Shown one piece after another: positions 25,022 to 34,780 of a DNA stretch of 64,000 nucleotides. Each line of letters begins with the position of its first letter. Within the stretch, counting starts at the first letter, position 1. Made by a program: the position numbers and the translations under genes. This DNA comes from Oscillatoriaceae cyanobacterium Prado104 (GTDB taxonomy: Bacteria > Cyanobacteriota > Cyanobacteriia > Cyanobacteriales > Microcoleaceae), in NCBI GenBank assembly GCA_025454405.1, contig JALOON010000018.1, positions 110,111 through 174,110 of the forward strand, read 5' to 3'. The notes under the pieces are model-generated. The model had not been told where the DNA came from. It made no database searches and saw only the letters and a program-made list of their open reading frames with translations.

Positions 25022-27151
25022 TTATCTGTAACTTTCCAGTCTTTCTCGAACTATTTGTTGATAAAAAGCCTCTAAGGCCGTTACACAAACTCGATCGTCA
25101 AACAGATTATCTTGTCGCTGACTCATGCGTTGTGCAATATCTCGCCGCCACTCGGAATCTAGACCCAATTTGACAGCAATTTGAATGTATTCCTCTTCGT
25201 TTTGGGCAATGGTGTCTGTTACTCCCAGCATTTTGAGAAAGCTATAAGCGTGAAGTCCTCGCATAAATTCTCCAGGACAAGTTACTATGGGTAAATTGCA
25301 GGCGATCGCCTCTAAAGATGTATTGCCCCCCGACCAAGTGAAAGTATCTAAGAAAACATTGGCAAGAAAGTTAATTGCTATGTAATCTTGTCGGGTTGGC
25401 AGAGTTAGGAACAGACAGTAATCTTCGCTGTTGAGGTTAACAGCAGCAAAAGCACGCTGTAGCCGTTCCCGCAGCAGTTCGCCGCGAGGAAAAATAAACT
25501 GAGCTTGCGGAATGTGACGGGCTATTTCTGCTAAAATAAAATCGTATTGCGGTAAGTATTTGAAAGGGGCTTGGCAGCATAAATAAATGACTGCATCTTC
25601 TCGCAGGTCAAAATACGATCGACTGTTGTTTAATTTCCCGACAATTGGTTTTGGGTAGGAAACTCCTATATTAGGCAACTTAATTAAGGTTTCTGAGTAG
25701 TGCGATCGCGCGCTTTCCGGTTCCATCAATTCGCTGGAAATAAAATAGTCAATGGTGGGCAAACCAGAGGTAACGGGATGTCCCCAAGCCGAACATTGGA
25801 TGGGGGCGAGGCGCAAAGCTGCTGTTTGGATAGTTGGTGCGTCCATGCCTATTTCAGGGAAGACTAGAATGTGCAATTTGTCATCAATAATTTGTTGGCA
25901 GACGGCTTCTAAGTTGTGGGGGATGTGGCGGAATAGATGGCTGTATTGGCGAAATTGTTCTGTAATTAAATCGGGTTCATTACCCGTGTAGTAACAGTAA
26001 ATTTCAAATTTGTTGGTGTCGGCGTAACGCAACCAACCAGTCAACCATAAAGTGCCACTGTAAGAGTGCAAGAAACTAGAAATGTAACCGACTCGGATTT
26101 TGCCATTTTCCAGCAGTGGAGGCATGGGTTGCGATCGCACCCACTGCGGATAGTTGGCTGCCATAATTTGATGGACTAAATTGCCATATTTTGATTGCGA
26201 TTCTACAACATTGTGGGCTTGATATGCCAGGTAAAAATTAGTGAAACTCATCAAACCCCGGCAAGCGTTTATTTTTTCGTCTGGAGTTGTGAGAGATGTT
26301 TGCTGAATTAATTTTTCTAATTCTCGGACAAATCTCTCTCGGTAAAATGGAATTTCTGCTTGAGTATTGTAAATAATCGGTAAGGTTAAGTGTTTTAAAA
26401 GTTTAAAAACATATTCATTCGGGAGAAGGTCGGCGGCTATTTCTGCTTTTGAGATAGCTTGGTTTGTAAGTCCGTTCTGCTGGCAAATTTTGATGAGTTC
26501 AAAGTGCAGTTGTCCGGCTGTCGGGTAATGGCGAATTCCTGATTCAAGGAGGGCGATCGCTTCTTCTGTTTTCTTAAGGTTTCGCAAACACTGGCTGAAA
26601 TTAAAATACAGTTCTACATCTCCTGTTTGGGATGCTAAAAATCTTTGATAGTATTTAATGGCTGCTTCATATTTTCCTTGAAGGTAGAGCGTGTTGCCAA
26701 AGTCGATCGCCCCTGATGCTGGGGATTCAAGGGAAAGATGGATCAATCGATCCTGTTCCAATACAGGAATTTTCTCTGCCCCGGAGTCGGCTAGTGCTTG
26801 TTGATTTTCTGCATTCAACCTAATTCGATATTGAATTTGTGGGAGAATATCTGACCATTGACTTTGAGTGAGGTTTTCCAATAAAATAATTTCTGGTTCG
26901 CCAGCAGGATCTAAATCTTCTGTCATGCAGAGATTCATGAGAATGCCGGACACAATTAAATGAGCGTCTAACTCAGAGGATTCGAGAATTTCGGTGCTAT
27001 CTATTAAGAGGGCTAGAGAATCGCGTTCGGGATGAGTTACAATACTTTTAATAATTGCTTCTAACTCTAAATACAGCAATTCTTCTGGTTGGTTCCAATC
27101 GGGAAAAATCAGCAAATTTAAGGGTTTGAGATTTAAGGTGGTTAGATCCAT
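25022..27151 (-). CDS. SPINDLY/OGT-like glycosyltransferase with N-terminal FPDW module and TPRs
   Basis: This 709-residue protein begins with the FPDW module (residues ~8-130, NLLIFPDWNQPEE). TPR repeats follow (~165-270, GNTLYLQGKYEAAIKYYQRF), then a GT41-type domain from ~350 (RVGYISSFLHSYSGTLWLTG, PIQCSAWGHPVTSGLPTIDY, VFLDTFTWSGGNTSLEAIAC). GT41 enzymes add GlcNAc or other sugars to Ser/Thr of proteins. The frame can be read to TTG 27412, but that extension translates a decayed copy of another gene, so ATG 27151 is chosen. Together with the pilin and glycosyltransferases to 38.6 kb it suggests a protein-glycosylation locus. Confidence 0.88.
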   Translation of the reverse strand: MDLTTLNLKPLNLLIFPDWNQPEELLYLELEAIIKSIVTHPERDSLALLIDSTEILESSELDAHLIVSGILMNLCMTEDLDPAGEPEIILLENLTQSQWSDILPQIQYRIRLNAENQQALADSGAEKIPVLEQDRLIHLSLESPASGAIDFGNTLYLQGKYEAAIKYYQRFLASQTGDVELYFNFSQCLRNLKKTEEAIALLESGIRHYPTAGQLHFELIKICQQNGLTNQAISKAEIAADLLPNEYVFKLLKHLTLPIIYNTQAEIPFYRERFVRELEKLIQQTSLTTPDEKINACRGLMSFTNFYLAYQAHNVVESQSKYGNLVHQIMAANYPQWVRSQPMPPLLENGKIRVGYISSFLHSYSGTLWLTGWLRYADTNKFEIYCYYTGNEPDLITEQFRQYSHLFRHIPHNLEAVCQQIIDDKLHILVFPEIGMDAPTIQTAALRLAPIQCSAWGHPVTSGLPTIDYFISSELMEPESARSHYSETLIKLPNIGVSYPKPIVGKLNNSRSYFDLREDAVIYLCCQAPFKYLPQYDFILAEIARHIPQAQFIFPRGELLRERLQRAFAAVNLNSEDYCLFLTLPTRQDYIAINFLANVFLDTFTWSGGNTSLEAIACNLPIVTCPGEFMRGLHAYSFLKMLGVTDTIAQNEEEYIQIAVKLGLDSEWRRDIAQRMSQRQDNLFDDRVCVTALEAFYQQIVRERLESYR

Positions 27152-27319
27152 GCGATCGTCTGTCCTGTATTGTTGGGTATTGTCGGGCTGGTGGTGTTGT
27201 GTTCGATCGGGAGCGATCGGGTTTGACTTGTCTTTGGGGGCGATCGTACTTACGATCCTACATGGGCTGTGGAGGCGATCGGCAGCCTGGGAGTGCGGCT
27301 GTGAGTATTGGGGGTGAAG

Positions 27320-27436
27320 GGGGAGGTGGGGGCGATAGCGGTTGAGGGGATGGATTAGGATGGGGGCACAGTATTTGAGGGTGAGGGTGAGGGCGATGGG
27401 GAATACTTTCAATATAAATCCGGTGTTGGTGTTCGT
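27320..27436 (-). pseudogene. Decayed copy of the small membrane protein at 21628
   Basis: Codons from 27436 read TNTNTGFILKVF, then PIALTLTLKYCAPIL, matching MNTNTGFILKVFLM and SIALSFAIKYGGPIL of the intact gene. The start codon has become ACG and the second half is lost. The remnant is in frame with the downstream SPINDLY gene and creates a false N-terminal extension for it. Confidence 0.7.
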
Positions 27437-27663
27437 AGAATAGGTCTTTGGTTGTATAATTTGTTTTTGCGGGAGTGGGAAATATTGACCTTAGCTATTA
27501 TGCCAAGTCTCTGCTGTTTTGGAGTGAGGGGTTTGTGGAAAGGTGCGATCGGCAGCAAGTACGGGTCAAGCGCGAGCGCGACTTTACCGCAGATAATATA
27601 CCTTCTCATCTTAGAATGAAAGTATGTAACTGTGCTTTTTTTTAGTAGGGAGTTCAATTTATA

Positions 27664-28998
27664 ATGAAAAACCAAGAATCTGAAATAATAGAAAAAATTC
27701 GCCAGCAATTTAACACTACTCCTTTCCCGCAAATTCCCCTTGAAAAATCTCCTAAATCTAACTACAATCTTCTTTATGTTCACAATATTGTAACACCTTA
27801 CTATTTAAAAAATCAAATAGTTGTTGAAACAGAAGGAAAGGTTATTTTAGATGTAGGTTGCGGTACTGGGTACAAATCCTTGATTTTGGCAGAAGCCAAT
27901 CCAGGCGCTAGAATAGTTGGGATTGACTTATCAGAAGAGTCAGTTAAGTTAGCCCGTCACCGTCTCGAATTTCATGGGTTTAATAAAGCAGAGTTTCACG
28001 TACTTTCAATTGAAGATTTACCTAAATTAGAATTAGAGTATGATTATATAAATGGTGACGAAGTTCTATACTTATTGCCCGATGTAAAAGCAGGCTTAAA
28101 AACGCTTAAATCAGTGCTAAAAGAGCGAGGAATAATTCGTGCTAATTTCCATAGCTCATTACAAAGATTTGCATATTTTAGGGTTCAGGAAGTTTTCAAA
28201 ATGATGGGATTGATGGACGAAAATCCCAGAGAATTAGAAATGGAATTAGCAAGAGAAATTATGACTGCTTTGAAAGATGATGTTCTTCTAAAAACACAAA
28301 CCTGGGATGGCGAGGCGGCAAAAACGGAAGAGTGGATGCTCATGAATTATTTATTTCAAGGAGATAAAGGATACACTATTCCTGAAATTTTTTCAGCACT
28401 CAAAGCTGCTGATTTACAGTTGATCAGTATGGTGAATTGGCGATACTGGGACTTGCTCGATCTTTTCAAAGAGCAAGACAATTTACCTGCTTTTTTAGCA
28501 ATGAGCTTGCCAGAAATTTCTATAGAAGAGCGACTGCATTTATTTGAATTATTACATCCGGTCAACCGTTTAATAGACTTTTGGTGCGCTCATTGCGATC
28601 GAGCTGAGTCCTTTGTGCCTGTTGGTGAATGGACTTTATCTGACTGGGAGGAGGCGCGGGTACACCTGCATCCCCAGCTAAGAATTTCTCAGGCAAGGGA
28701 AGACTTGATCCAGTGCATCACCAGTCAAAAACCCTTCGATATTAGCCGTTATGTCACCTTGCCCGCTTTAGTACCTATTTTCCTAGAAAGTCATGTGGCT
28801 GCTTGCTTGCTACCGCTTTGGGAGAGTCCTTGTCCTGCTAAGTCCCTTGTAGAACGCTGGCTCAAGCTCAGACCCCTAAATCCCGTTACTATGGAACCTG
28901 TCAGCCAACAGGCAGCTTGGGAGGAAGTCAAAGAAGTCTTGAAACGACTGGAAGCTTTTCTTTACGTGCTTTTGGAGCGTTCTGCCCGCATTGGCTAA
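27664..28998 (+). CDS. Class I SAM-dependent methyltransferase with C-terminal extension
   Basis: This is a 444-residue protein. Residues 1-50 are a leader (QFNTTPFPQIPLEKSPKSN); the Rossmann domain spans ~55-200, with motif I VILDVGCGTGYKSLILAEA, acidic GIDLSEESVKLAR, and YINGDEVLYLLPD. The C-terminal ~240 residues are helical and carry no catalytic motif I know; it ends in a Cys/His-containing FWCAHCDRAES and a domain with PCPAKSLVERWLKLRPLNPVT. The leader PFPQIPLE pattern is seen in methyltransferases that act on protein or glycan targets. A GGGAG site precedes the ATG. It is the first + strand gene of the pilin segment. Confidence 0.8.
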   Translation: MKNQESEIIEKIRQQFNTTPFPQIPLEKSPKSNYNLLYVHNIVTPYYLKNQIVVETEGKVILDVGCGTGYKSLILAEANPGARIVGIDLSEESVKLARHRLEFHGFNKAEFHVLSIEDLPKLELEYDYINGDEVLYLLPDVKAGLKTLKSVLKERGIIRANFHSSLQRFAYFRVQEVFKMMGLMDENPRELEMELAREIMTALKDDVLLKTQTWDGEAAKTEEWMLMNYLFQGDKGYTIPEIFSALKAADLQLISMVNWRYWDLLDLFKEQDNLPAFLAMSLPEISIEERLHLFELLHPVNRLIDFWCAHCDRAESFVPVGEWTLSDWEEARVHLHPQLRISQAREDLIQCITSQKPFDISRYVTLPALVPIFLESHVAACLLPLWESPCPAKSLVERWLKLRPLNPVTMEPVSQQAAWEEVKEVLKRLEAFLYVLLERSARIG

Positions 28999-29099
28999 GT
29001 TTTTTTGGCGATAGGGTGATATGAAAACGAACGAAAGTGGGTAAGTTACATTCAGGAGTTAGAAATCAAGCATCCCGCCCCCTCTAGGAGAAACAACCA

Positions 29100-29624
29100 A
29101 TGAAAACTGAATTAAAAGCCAAGTTCCTCCAACACCTCAATCAAAGAAGACAAGATAAAGGTTTTACGCTGATTGAACTGTTGGTCGTTATCATCATTAT
29201 CGGTATTTTGTCGGCTATTGCTTTGCCTTCCTTCCTCAACCAAGCTAACAAAGCGAAGCAGTCAGAAGCCAAGCAGTATGTGGGTTCCATGAACCGCTCG
29301 CAACAAGCTAAATATGCGGAAAACGGCCTTTTTGTCACAGACGCTGTGGATTCGTTAGGTTTGGGCATCAAAACTCAAACTACTAACTATACATACAAGG
29401 TAAGCGGTAGTGGCACTACGGATGCTAGAAATGTAGCAGATGCCAACGTCACTGCTACTCTCAGATCCTATGGAGGAGCAAATGTTGTCTCAGGTACGGG
29501 TACGGATGCCAAAACCACAATAGGAGTCCTGTGCGAGTTTAACGGTACTGTAGGAGCTATGGACCCGACACAGCAGGGTCCAAATGCTAACTGTGGAACG
29601 AGCGGTACAGAAGTATCGAAGTAG
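29100..29624 (+). CDS. Type IV pilin (PilA-like)
   Basis: This is a 174-residue prepilin. The prepilin peptidase site is DKG|FTLIELLVV, giving a 21-residue leader, with Glu5 of the mature protein present. The hydrophobic N-terminal helix is followed by NQANKAKQSEAKQYVG, a Thr/Ser/Gly-rich variable region (many possible O-glycosylation sites), and two cysteines (VLCEF, NANCGT) that can close the C-terminal disulfide loop. A strong AGGAG ribosome-binding site stands upstream and a strong terminator follows, so the gene is probably highly expressed and monocistronic. The glycosyltransferases around it are candidates for its modification. Confidence 0.93.
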   Translation: MKTELKAKFLQHLNQRRQDKGFTLIELLVVIIIIGILSAIALPSFLNQANKAKQSEAKQYVGSMNRSQQAKYAENGLFVTDAVDSLGLGIKTQTTNYTYKVSGSGTTDARNVADANVTATLRSYGGANVVSGTGTDAKTTIGVLCEFNGTVGAMDPTQQGPNANCGTSGTEVSK

Positions 29625-29679
29625 GATAGAGTTGGAGCAAGAATGGTTTTTGCCAACTTAACCTGAAGGTTTTATAAGG

Positions 29680-29712
29680 GTGGGTAGTGCGTGTTTTTAC
29701 TACCCACTTTTT
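29680..29712 (+). terminator. Rho-independent terminator of the pilin gene
   Basis: The perfect 9-bp stem GTGGGTAGT/ACTACCCAC with a 10-base loop is followed by TTTTT. It shows that the SPINDLY gene downstream cannot start at the open frame beginning 29680. Confidence 0.9.
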
Positions 29713-29736
29713 GTGATTTTTGAAAAGATTACCCCT

Positions 29737-31962
29737 ATGACTGCAAACCTATCTACTCAGCCTCTCCTTTGGCAGCAACAAGCCCATAAATATCTGATTG
29801 AAGGAGATTATATTCATGCTGCAAACCTTTACGAGCAGGCACTTGAACTGGACACAAATATCAAGTCCCACTACTGGTATTTGGGGTTGCTATTACTGTT
29901 GCAGGGACAAGAAGCAGAAGCTCAGACGACTTGGCTACTAGGCATGGCAGAGGGCTCTCCGGAACAAATTGAACTGTGGACAGTAGAACTGATTGAGATT
30001 CTGCAAACAGAGGCCCTACGGCGAGGGGATTTGGGCGATTATTCAATCGCTTGGGCAATCCGTCAGCATATCCGAGAAATCATCCCTACAGATATTAATA
30101 ACCTGTTACATTCGATCGGTCTATCTGTCTTGCTTGAGACGTACACGGGAGAGGAATTAACTTCTCTAGGCGCGATCGATGTACTTCAGTCAGCTCCACC
30201 GACCGGGGTAGACTTCCAGCTATTAATGCAAGTATTGAAGAGTATTTTAGATTATGCTCCTACACTTCCTTCATCTTTGGAATTAGCGAGAGCTTGTGTA
30301 GCTCATGTCGAAGAGCGTAATGTTTTTATCGAAATTGTAGCTAGCGCCTCAGTTGAAATTGGTCATTCGTTACTAATGCCAAAACTGGCAGTGCAATTCG
30401 CGGAACTAGCTCGAAGTTTAGATGAGAAAAATCTGGTTATTTTACATATTATAACTACATTATATCAAAATTCAGGGGAATATGAGAAGGGAATAGAAAT
30501 GGCTAAATTAGTCTATTTATTGTCCCCGAATTTACCAGAAAGAGTATTTTCAAACCACCAACTCATGAGAGGTTTGATGAGTGCAGGTGGATATTGGGAA
30601 GAGGTACTTACAGTTAGCGATAGCCACCGTTTTCTGCTGGATTCACTGGTGGCAGAACGATCTAGATCGTTCAACTCCTTAACAGTTCAAAATTTATTCC
30701 TTACCAGCTTTTTCTTACCTTACATTGAGGATAATCCTCGCTCTAATAGAAAAATTCAAAATCAAGTGTCTGATTTATGCCAAGCAAATGTGGAAATCTA
30801 TGCTAGAGAGCAAGCAGAGAAATACCGACAGCGACAATTAGCGAGTAAAAGCTTGCACTCGGCTGCCAAGCCTTTAAAGATCGGCTACTTATCACATTGC
30901 CTGTGCAGGCATTCTGTGGGTTGGCTGGCACGGTGGCTGTTTCAGCATCACGACCGCGATCGCTTTAAAATTTATGCCTATTTTTTGTTACCTAGAAAAA
31001 GACAGGATTTTTTACAAGAATGGTATTTAGAGCAGGTTGATAACAATTACAGGATGGGCGTTTCCAGCCGTGAAATGGCGGAGCAAATCGATCGGGATGA
31101 AATTGATATCCTAGTCGATCTAGATAGTATTACCATAGATTTAACCTGTGAGATTCTATCGCTCAAACCGGCACCTATTCAAGTTACTTGGCTCGGTTGG
31201 GATGCGTCAGGGCTTCCTGCTGTTGACTATTTTATTGCAGACCCTTATGTTTTACCGGAGTCGGCCCAAGATTATTACAGTGAAAAAATTTGGCGTTTGC
31301 CTCAAACTTATATAGCTGTAGATGGTTTTGAGGTAGGAGTACCAACTCTGCGACGCGATGAGTTGGATATTCCTAACGATGCTGTTGTATATCTGAGCGC
31401 TCAGAAAAGCTACAAACGGCATCCAAACACAGCGCGGCTGCAGATAAAGATTCTTGCAGAAGTACCGAACAGCTACTTTTTAATCAAAGGTAGTGCAGAT
31501 GAAGAAGCGATTAAAAACTTCTTTTTCCAGTTGGCTAAAGAGGAGGGTGTAGAATGCGATCGCCTGCGTTTTTTACCGGAGGTAGTGGCAGAATCCGTTC
31601 ACCGAGCTAACTTAGCCATTGCAGATGTAGTCCTAGATACTTATCCTTACAATGGTGCTACAACTACCCTAGAAACTTTGTGGATGTGTATTCCCCTTGT
31701 GACGCGAGTAGGGCAGCAATTTGCGGCCCGCAACAGTTACACTATGATGGTAAATGCAGGCGTGACCGAGGGAATTGCTTGGACGGACGCGGAATATGTT
31801 GAATGGGGGATACGTTTGGGGAAAGATGCGGCGCTGCGAGAACAAATTGCCTGGAAATTGCGCCAGTCAAGACAGACTGCTCCTTTGTGGAATGGCAAGC
31901 AGTTTGCGCGGGAGATGGAGAAAGCTTACCAGGAGATGTGGCAGAGGTATTGCAGCAGTTGA
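29737..31962 (+). CDS. SPINDLY/OGT-like protein with TPRs, downstream of the pilin
   Basis: This 741-residue protein starts at ATG 29737, just after the pilin terminator. Residues 10-100 contain TPR-like helices (YLIEGDYIHAANLYEQALEL, YWYLGLLLLLQGQEAEA). A helical middle region follows, then a GT41-like catalytic domain from about 380: LKIGYLSHCLCRHSVGWLAR, DILVDLDSITIDLTC, PIQVTWLGWDASGLPAVDYF, VVYLSAQKSYKRHPN, DVVLDTYPYNGATTTLETLW. It lacks the FPDW module of its relative at 25022. The likely role is O-linked glycosylation of a protein, with the adjacent pilin the obvious candidate; this is inference from position. Confidence 0.87.
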   Translation: MTANLSTQPLLWQQQAHKYLIEGDYIHAANLYEQALELDTNIKSHYWYLGLLLLLQGQEAEAQTTWLLGMAEGSPEQIELWTVELIEILQTEALRRGDLGDYSIAWAIRQHIREIIPTDINNLLHSIGLSVLLETYTGEELTSLGAIDVLQSAPPTGVDFQLLMQVLKSILDYAPTLPSSLELARACVAHVEERNVFIEIVASASVEIGHSLLMPKLAVQFAELARSLDEKNLVILHIITTLYQNSGEYEKGIEMAKLVYLLSPNLPERVFSNHQLMRGLMSAGGYWEEVLTVSDSHRFLLDSLVAERSRSFNSLTVQNLFLTSFFLPYIEDNPRSNRKIQNQVSDLCQANVEIYAREQAEKYRQRQLASKSLHSAAKPLKIGYLSHCLCRHSVGWLARWLFQHHDRDRFKIYAYFLLPRKRQDFLQEWYLEQVDNNYRMGVSSREMAEQIDRDEIDILVDLDSITIDLTCEILSLKPAPIQVTWLGWDASGLPAVDYFIADPYVLPESAQDYYSEKIWRLPQTYIAVDGFEVGVPTLRRDELDIPNDAVVYLSAQKSYKRHPNTARLQIKILAEVPNSYFLIKGSADEEAIKNFFFQLAKEEGVECDRLRFLPEVVAESVHRANLAIADVVLDTYPYNGATTTLETLWMCIPLVTRVGQQFAARNSYTMMVNAGVTEGIAWTDAEYVEWGIRLGKDAALREQIAWKLRQSRQTAPLWNGKQFAREMEKAYQEMWQRYCSS

Positions 31963-32020
31963 GCGATTTTGACTCGCCGTTCGTTCGAGAAATACAAGGA
32001 TAACCACCGCCGATAGACAG

Positions 32021-33619
32021 TTAGTAATTATTCTGTATAAAACTGTCTAGTGGATAGAAAGGGAGGTTGCCAGATTCTGCTAGGGCGATCGGGATTTTAT
32101 TCTCATTTTCCAAGACAATTCTGGCGTGAAGGCGAGGCAAGAGTGCTTGCCACTGAATATCACTTAAATGTCCGATCGGTATAATTTCAGGTCCGTCAGA
32201 AACATCTAAATCCTCTGCCATTAGCAGATTCATGACGGCGCTAGATAAAGCCAGATCTGCATCTTCATCAGAAATGCCTGTAGTGTCTACCAGTAGAGCG
32301 ATTTTATTTTTGTTTTGGTGAGTTGCCATTGCTCCGATCGCTCGTTCCAAATCTAAACTTAGAGATTCCTCTGGTTGAGACCAATCTGGGAAAATAATTA
32401 AGTTAATTTCCCTCAGTTCGATCGGGTCTGAAAGAGTCGTCGATTTCTCTGTTTCGAGATATTTCTCAACCGGAGAAGTCGTAAAGCCGAGGGTTTCAAG
32501 AAAACGCAAAGCTGTAGGAACAGGCCCGTAATTGTCGATCGCCCACTGGCGACCCGAACTTGAGATGCTTGCTAAAACTCCTGGATCGCCAGCAATACGA
32601 TCTACGGTATCTTGAATGTTGTCTAGGTTAATTCCTATATAGTGTCGCCAGTTTTCTGGCATCACTGGGAGTTGAATTCCGTACTTCTGGAAGTCTACAT
32701 GAAAAGTTACGCATCCTGCTGCCAAAGACTCCCAAAACCGCCAACTGTCCCACCATTCTACTAGGGATTCTCCTGTAGCGTAGCTGGGAGTTACGTAACC
32801 TCCAAAGCAAGCACAGGCAATAGATTCTTTCAGGCGTTTGTAGTAATTTGGGTAGTGACGCTTTCCCGTTTGCAACCATTGCAAGTAGTGGTAACTATCT
32901 GAGGGAGGATTATCGAAATCATCAACCCGATCGTCCACCGACATAATCTCCTGAATAAGAGGCCAAAACTGCTCTCGAATAATTTCTCTGAGAGGGTATT
33001 TGATGACTATTAAAGCGTTGTCAACTTTCAGCAAACCTTGAGCAACTTTCAAAAAGCACTTAGAATACGTCAAAGTTTGGTGGCTAACTCTGAAGTTGAC
33101 TGTTATATGTTTTCTTCTTTCCTCAAATTTAGGTAAATTATTGGTTTCTCGCAGAATGCGATTAGAAATTCCAAACACCCAAGGTCTACAGTTTGCAGGA
33201 TATTGAGATTGACTGTTGTAGTGAGTTCTCAATCTGAAGTCAAAATTATCTAATTCAGGGTTCCAAATCGTAGGACCATCCATATCGTCTAGATAGACGG
33301 TGATATACTTGCGCTCTGGATGAAAAAGATTTTCTGGAAAAGATGGGTGATAAAACCGCCATTTCGCATCCACTACAACAGCTGAACAATCATCAGGAGT
33401 CACCTTTATGTTATGATTGAATATATATTCCGATCTTTCCGGATGGATCTGCCAATAGTTGATATTTGAATACAAGGGAATTCCCAATTCTTTTAAACCT
33501 TCAGCTAAACATATAATTAAATGCGAAAAACTTTTTTCTATACCATAAAAAAACACGGGCTTATTTAAACATTCAAAAGTAAGTATAGAAGCAGTCATAG
33601 CACTTTTCATAGTTAACAT
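32021..33619 (-). CDS. Glycosyltransferase-like protein with C-terminal FPDW module (paralog 1)
   Basis: This is a 532-residue protein. Residues ~18-390 form a domain shared with the next gene: FSHLIICLAEGLKELGIPLY, YITVYLDDMDGPTIWNP, a GESLVEWWDSWRFWESLAAG segment resembling the nucleotide-sugar loop of GT-B enzymes, and HVDFQKYGIQLPVMPENW. Residues ~402-520 are the FPDW module (INLIIFPDWSQPEES). I cannot name the first domain; exostosin-like or GT-B glycosyltransferase is the nearest guess. Over about 430 bases (32491-32920) it is about 95 percent identical to its neighbour, but much less so elsewhere. Start could also be M4 or M8. Confidence 0.75.
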   Translation of the reverse strand: MLTMKSAMTASILTFECLNKPVFFYGIEKSFSHLIICLAEGLKELGIPLYSNINYWQIHPERSEYIFNHNIKVTPDDCSAVVVDAKWRFYHPSFPENLFHPERKYITVYLDDMDGPTIWNPELDNFDFRLRTHYNSQSQYPANCRPWVFGISNRILRETNNLPKFEERRKHITVNFRVSHQTLTYSKCFLKVAQGLLKVDNALIVIKYPLREIIREQFWPLIQEIMSVDDRVDDFDNPPSDSYHYLQWLQTGKRHYPNYYKRLKESIACACFGGYVTPSYATGESLVEWWDSWRFWESLAAGCVTFHVDFQKYGIQLPVMPENWRHYIGINLDNIQDTVDRIAGDPGVLASISSSGRQWAIDNYGPVPTALRFLETLGFTTSPVEKYLETEKSTTLSDPIELREINLIIFPDWSQPEESLSLDLERAIGAMATHQNKNKIALLVDTTGISDEDADLALSSAVMNLLMAEDLDVSDGPEIIPIGHLSDIQWQALLPRLHARIVLENENKIPIALAESGNLPFYPLDSFIQNNY

Positions 33620-33640
33620 CCAATTTTATCTATTCAATGC

Positions 33641-34780
33641 CTAAGTATAGCTAACGCCAAGGGTCTCAAGAAAACGCAAAGCTGTAGGAACAGGCCCGTA
33701 ATTGTCAATCGCCCACTGGCGACCTGAACTTGAGATGCTGGCTAAAACTCCTGGATCGCCAGCAATCCTAGCAACAGTGTCTTGAATGTTTTCTAGGTCG
33801 ATTCCTATATAGTGCCGCCAGTTTTCTGGCATCACTGGGAGTTGAATTCCGTACTTCTGGAAGTCTACATGAAAAGTCACGCATCCTGCTGCCAAAGACT
33901 CCCAAAAACGCCAACTGTCCCACCATTCTACTAGGGATTCTCCTGTAGCGTAGCTGGGAGTTATGTAACCCCCAAAGCAAGCACAGGCAACAGATTCTTT
34001 CAGGCGTTTGTAGTAATTTGGGTAGTGACGCTTTCCCGTTTGCAACCATTGTAGGTAGTGGTAACTATCCGAGGGAGGATTGTCGAAATATTCGATTGTA
34101 CTATTTATTGGCATAATCTCGTGAATTAGAGGCAAAAAATGCTCGTTAATAATCTGCCTTAAAGGACGATCGAGGATCACTAATGCATTGTCAACTTCGA
34201 TAAAACCTTGGTCAAGTTTCAACAACGAACTAAAGTATCTCAACCGCTGATGATTAACTCTGAAGTTAACGAGTAGGTGTCTTTTTCTTTCACTAAATGT
34301 GTAGGTACTGCTCGTTTCTCGTAGAATGCGGTTAGATAGCCCAAAAACCCACGGTCTACAGTTTAAAGGATATTCTGTTTTGCTGTTATAGTGACTTCTC
34401 AATCTAAAGTCAAAATTATTTAAATCTGGATTCCAAATGGTAAAACCATCCATATCGTCTAAATAAACCGTGATGTATTTGCGGTTTGGGTGAAAGAGAT
34501 TCTCAGGATAAGAATCGGAATACCACGAAGTTTTGTCCAGTACAACAACACAGCAATCATCGGGCATGACGCTCTTGTCAGTGCAAAACAGGTATTTTTC
34601 CCGGTCGGGATGTATTTGCCAGTAGTTTATATTTGAATAAAACGGTATTCCTAATTCTTTTAAACCTTCCGCTAAACATATACTTAAATGGGAAAATATA
34701 TTTGCTTTACAATAAAAAAAAAGTGGTCGATCCAGGCTATATTTGATAGGTAATGGGAAAGCAGACATATCATTGTTCAT
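33641..34780 (-). CDS. Glycosyltransferase-like protein (paralog 2, no FPDW module)
   Basis: This 379-residue paralog of the neighbouring gene covers the same domain (PLFFYCKANIFSHLSICLAE to ALRFLETLGVSYT) but stops where the FPDW module would begin. The frame is open to 34957, but that part only reads through the upstream gene; ATG 34780 overlaps the stop of the GT4 gene by 11 bases, indicating translational coupling. The C-terminal half is nearly identical to paralog 1, the N-terminal half is not, so the copies have exchanged sequence. It probably transfers sugars within the same pathway. Confidence 0.75.
   Translation of the reverse strand: MNNDMSAFPLPIKYSLDRPLFFYCKANIFSHLSICLAEGLKELGIPFYSNINYWQIHPDREKYLFCTDKSVMPDDCCVVVLDKTSWYSDSYPENLFHPNRKYITVYLDDMDGFTIWNPDLNNFDFRLRSHYNSKTEYPLNCRPWVFGLSNRILRETSSTYTFSERKRHLLVNFRVNHQRLRYFSSLLKLDQGFIEVDNALVILDRPLRQIINEHFLPLIHEIMPINSTIEYFDNPPSDSYHYLQWLQTGKRHYPNYYKRLKESVACACFGGYITPSYATGESLVEWWDSWRFWESLAAGCVTFHVDFQKYGIQLPVMPENWRHYIGIDLENIQDTVARIAGDPGVLASISSSGRQWAIDNYGPVPTALRFLETLGVSYT

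Noticed and set aside
27409..27783. 124-residue minus-strand frame
   Set aside because: It is antisense to the start of the methyltransferase gene and runs into the decayed membrane-protein copy in another frame; very basic, random-looking.
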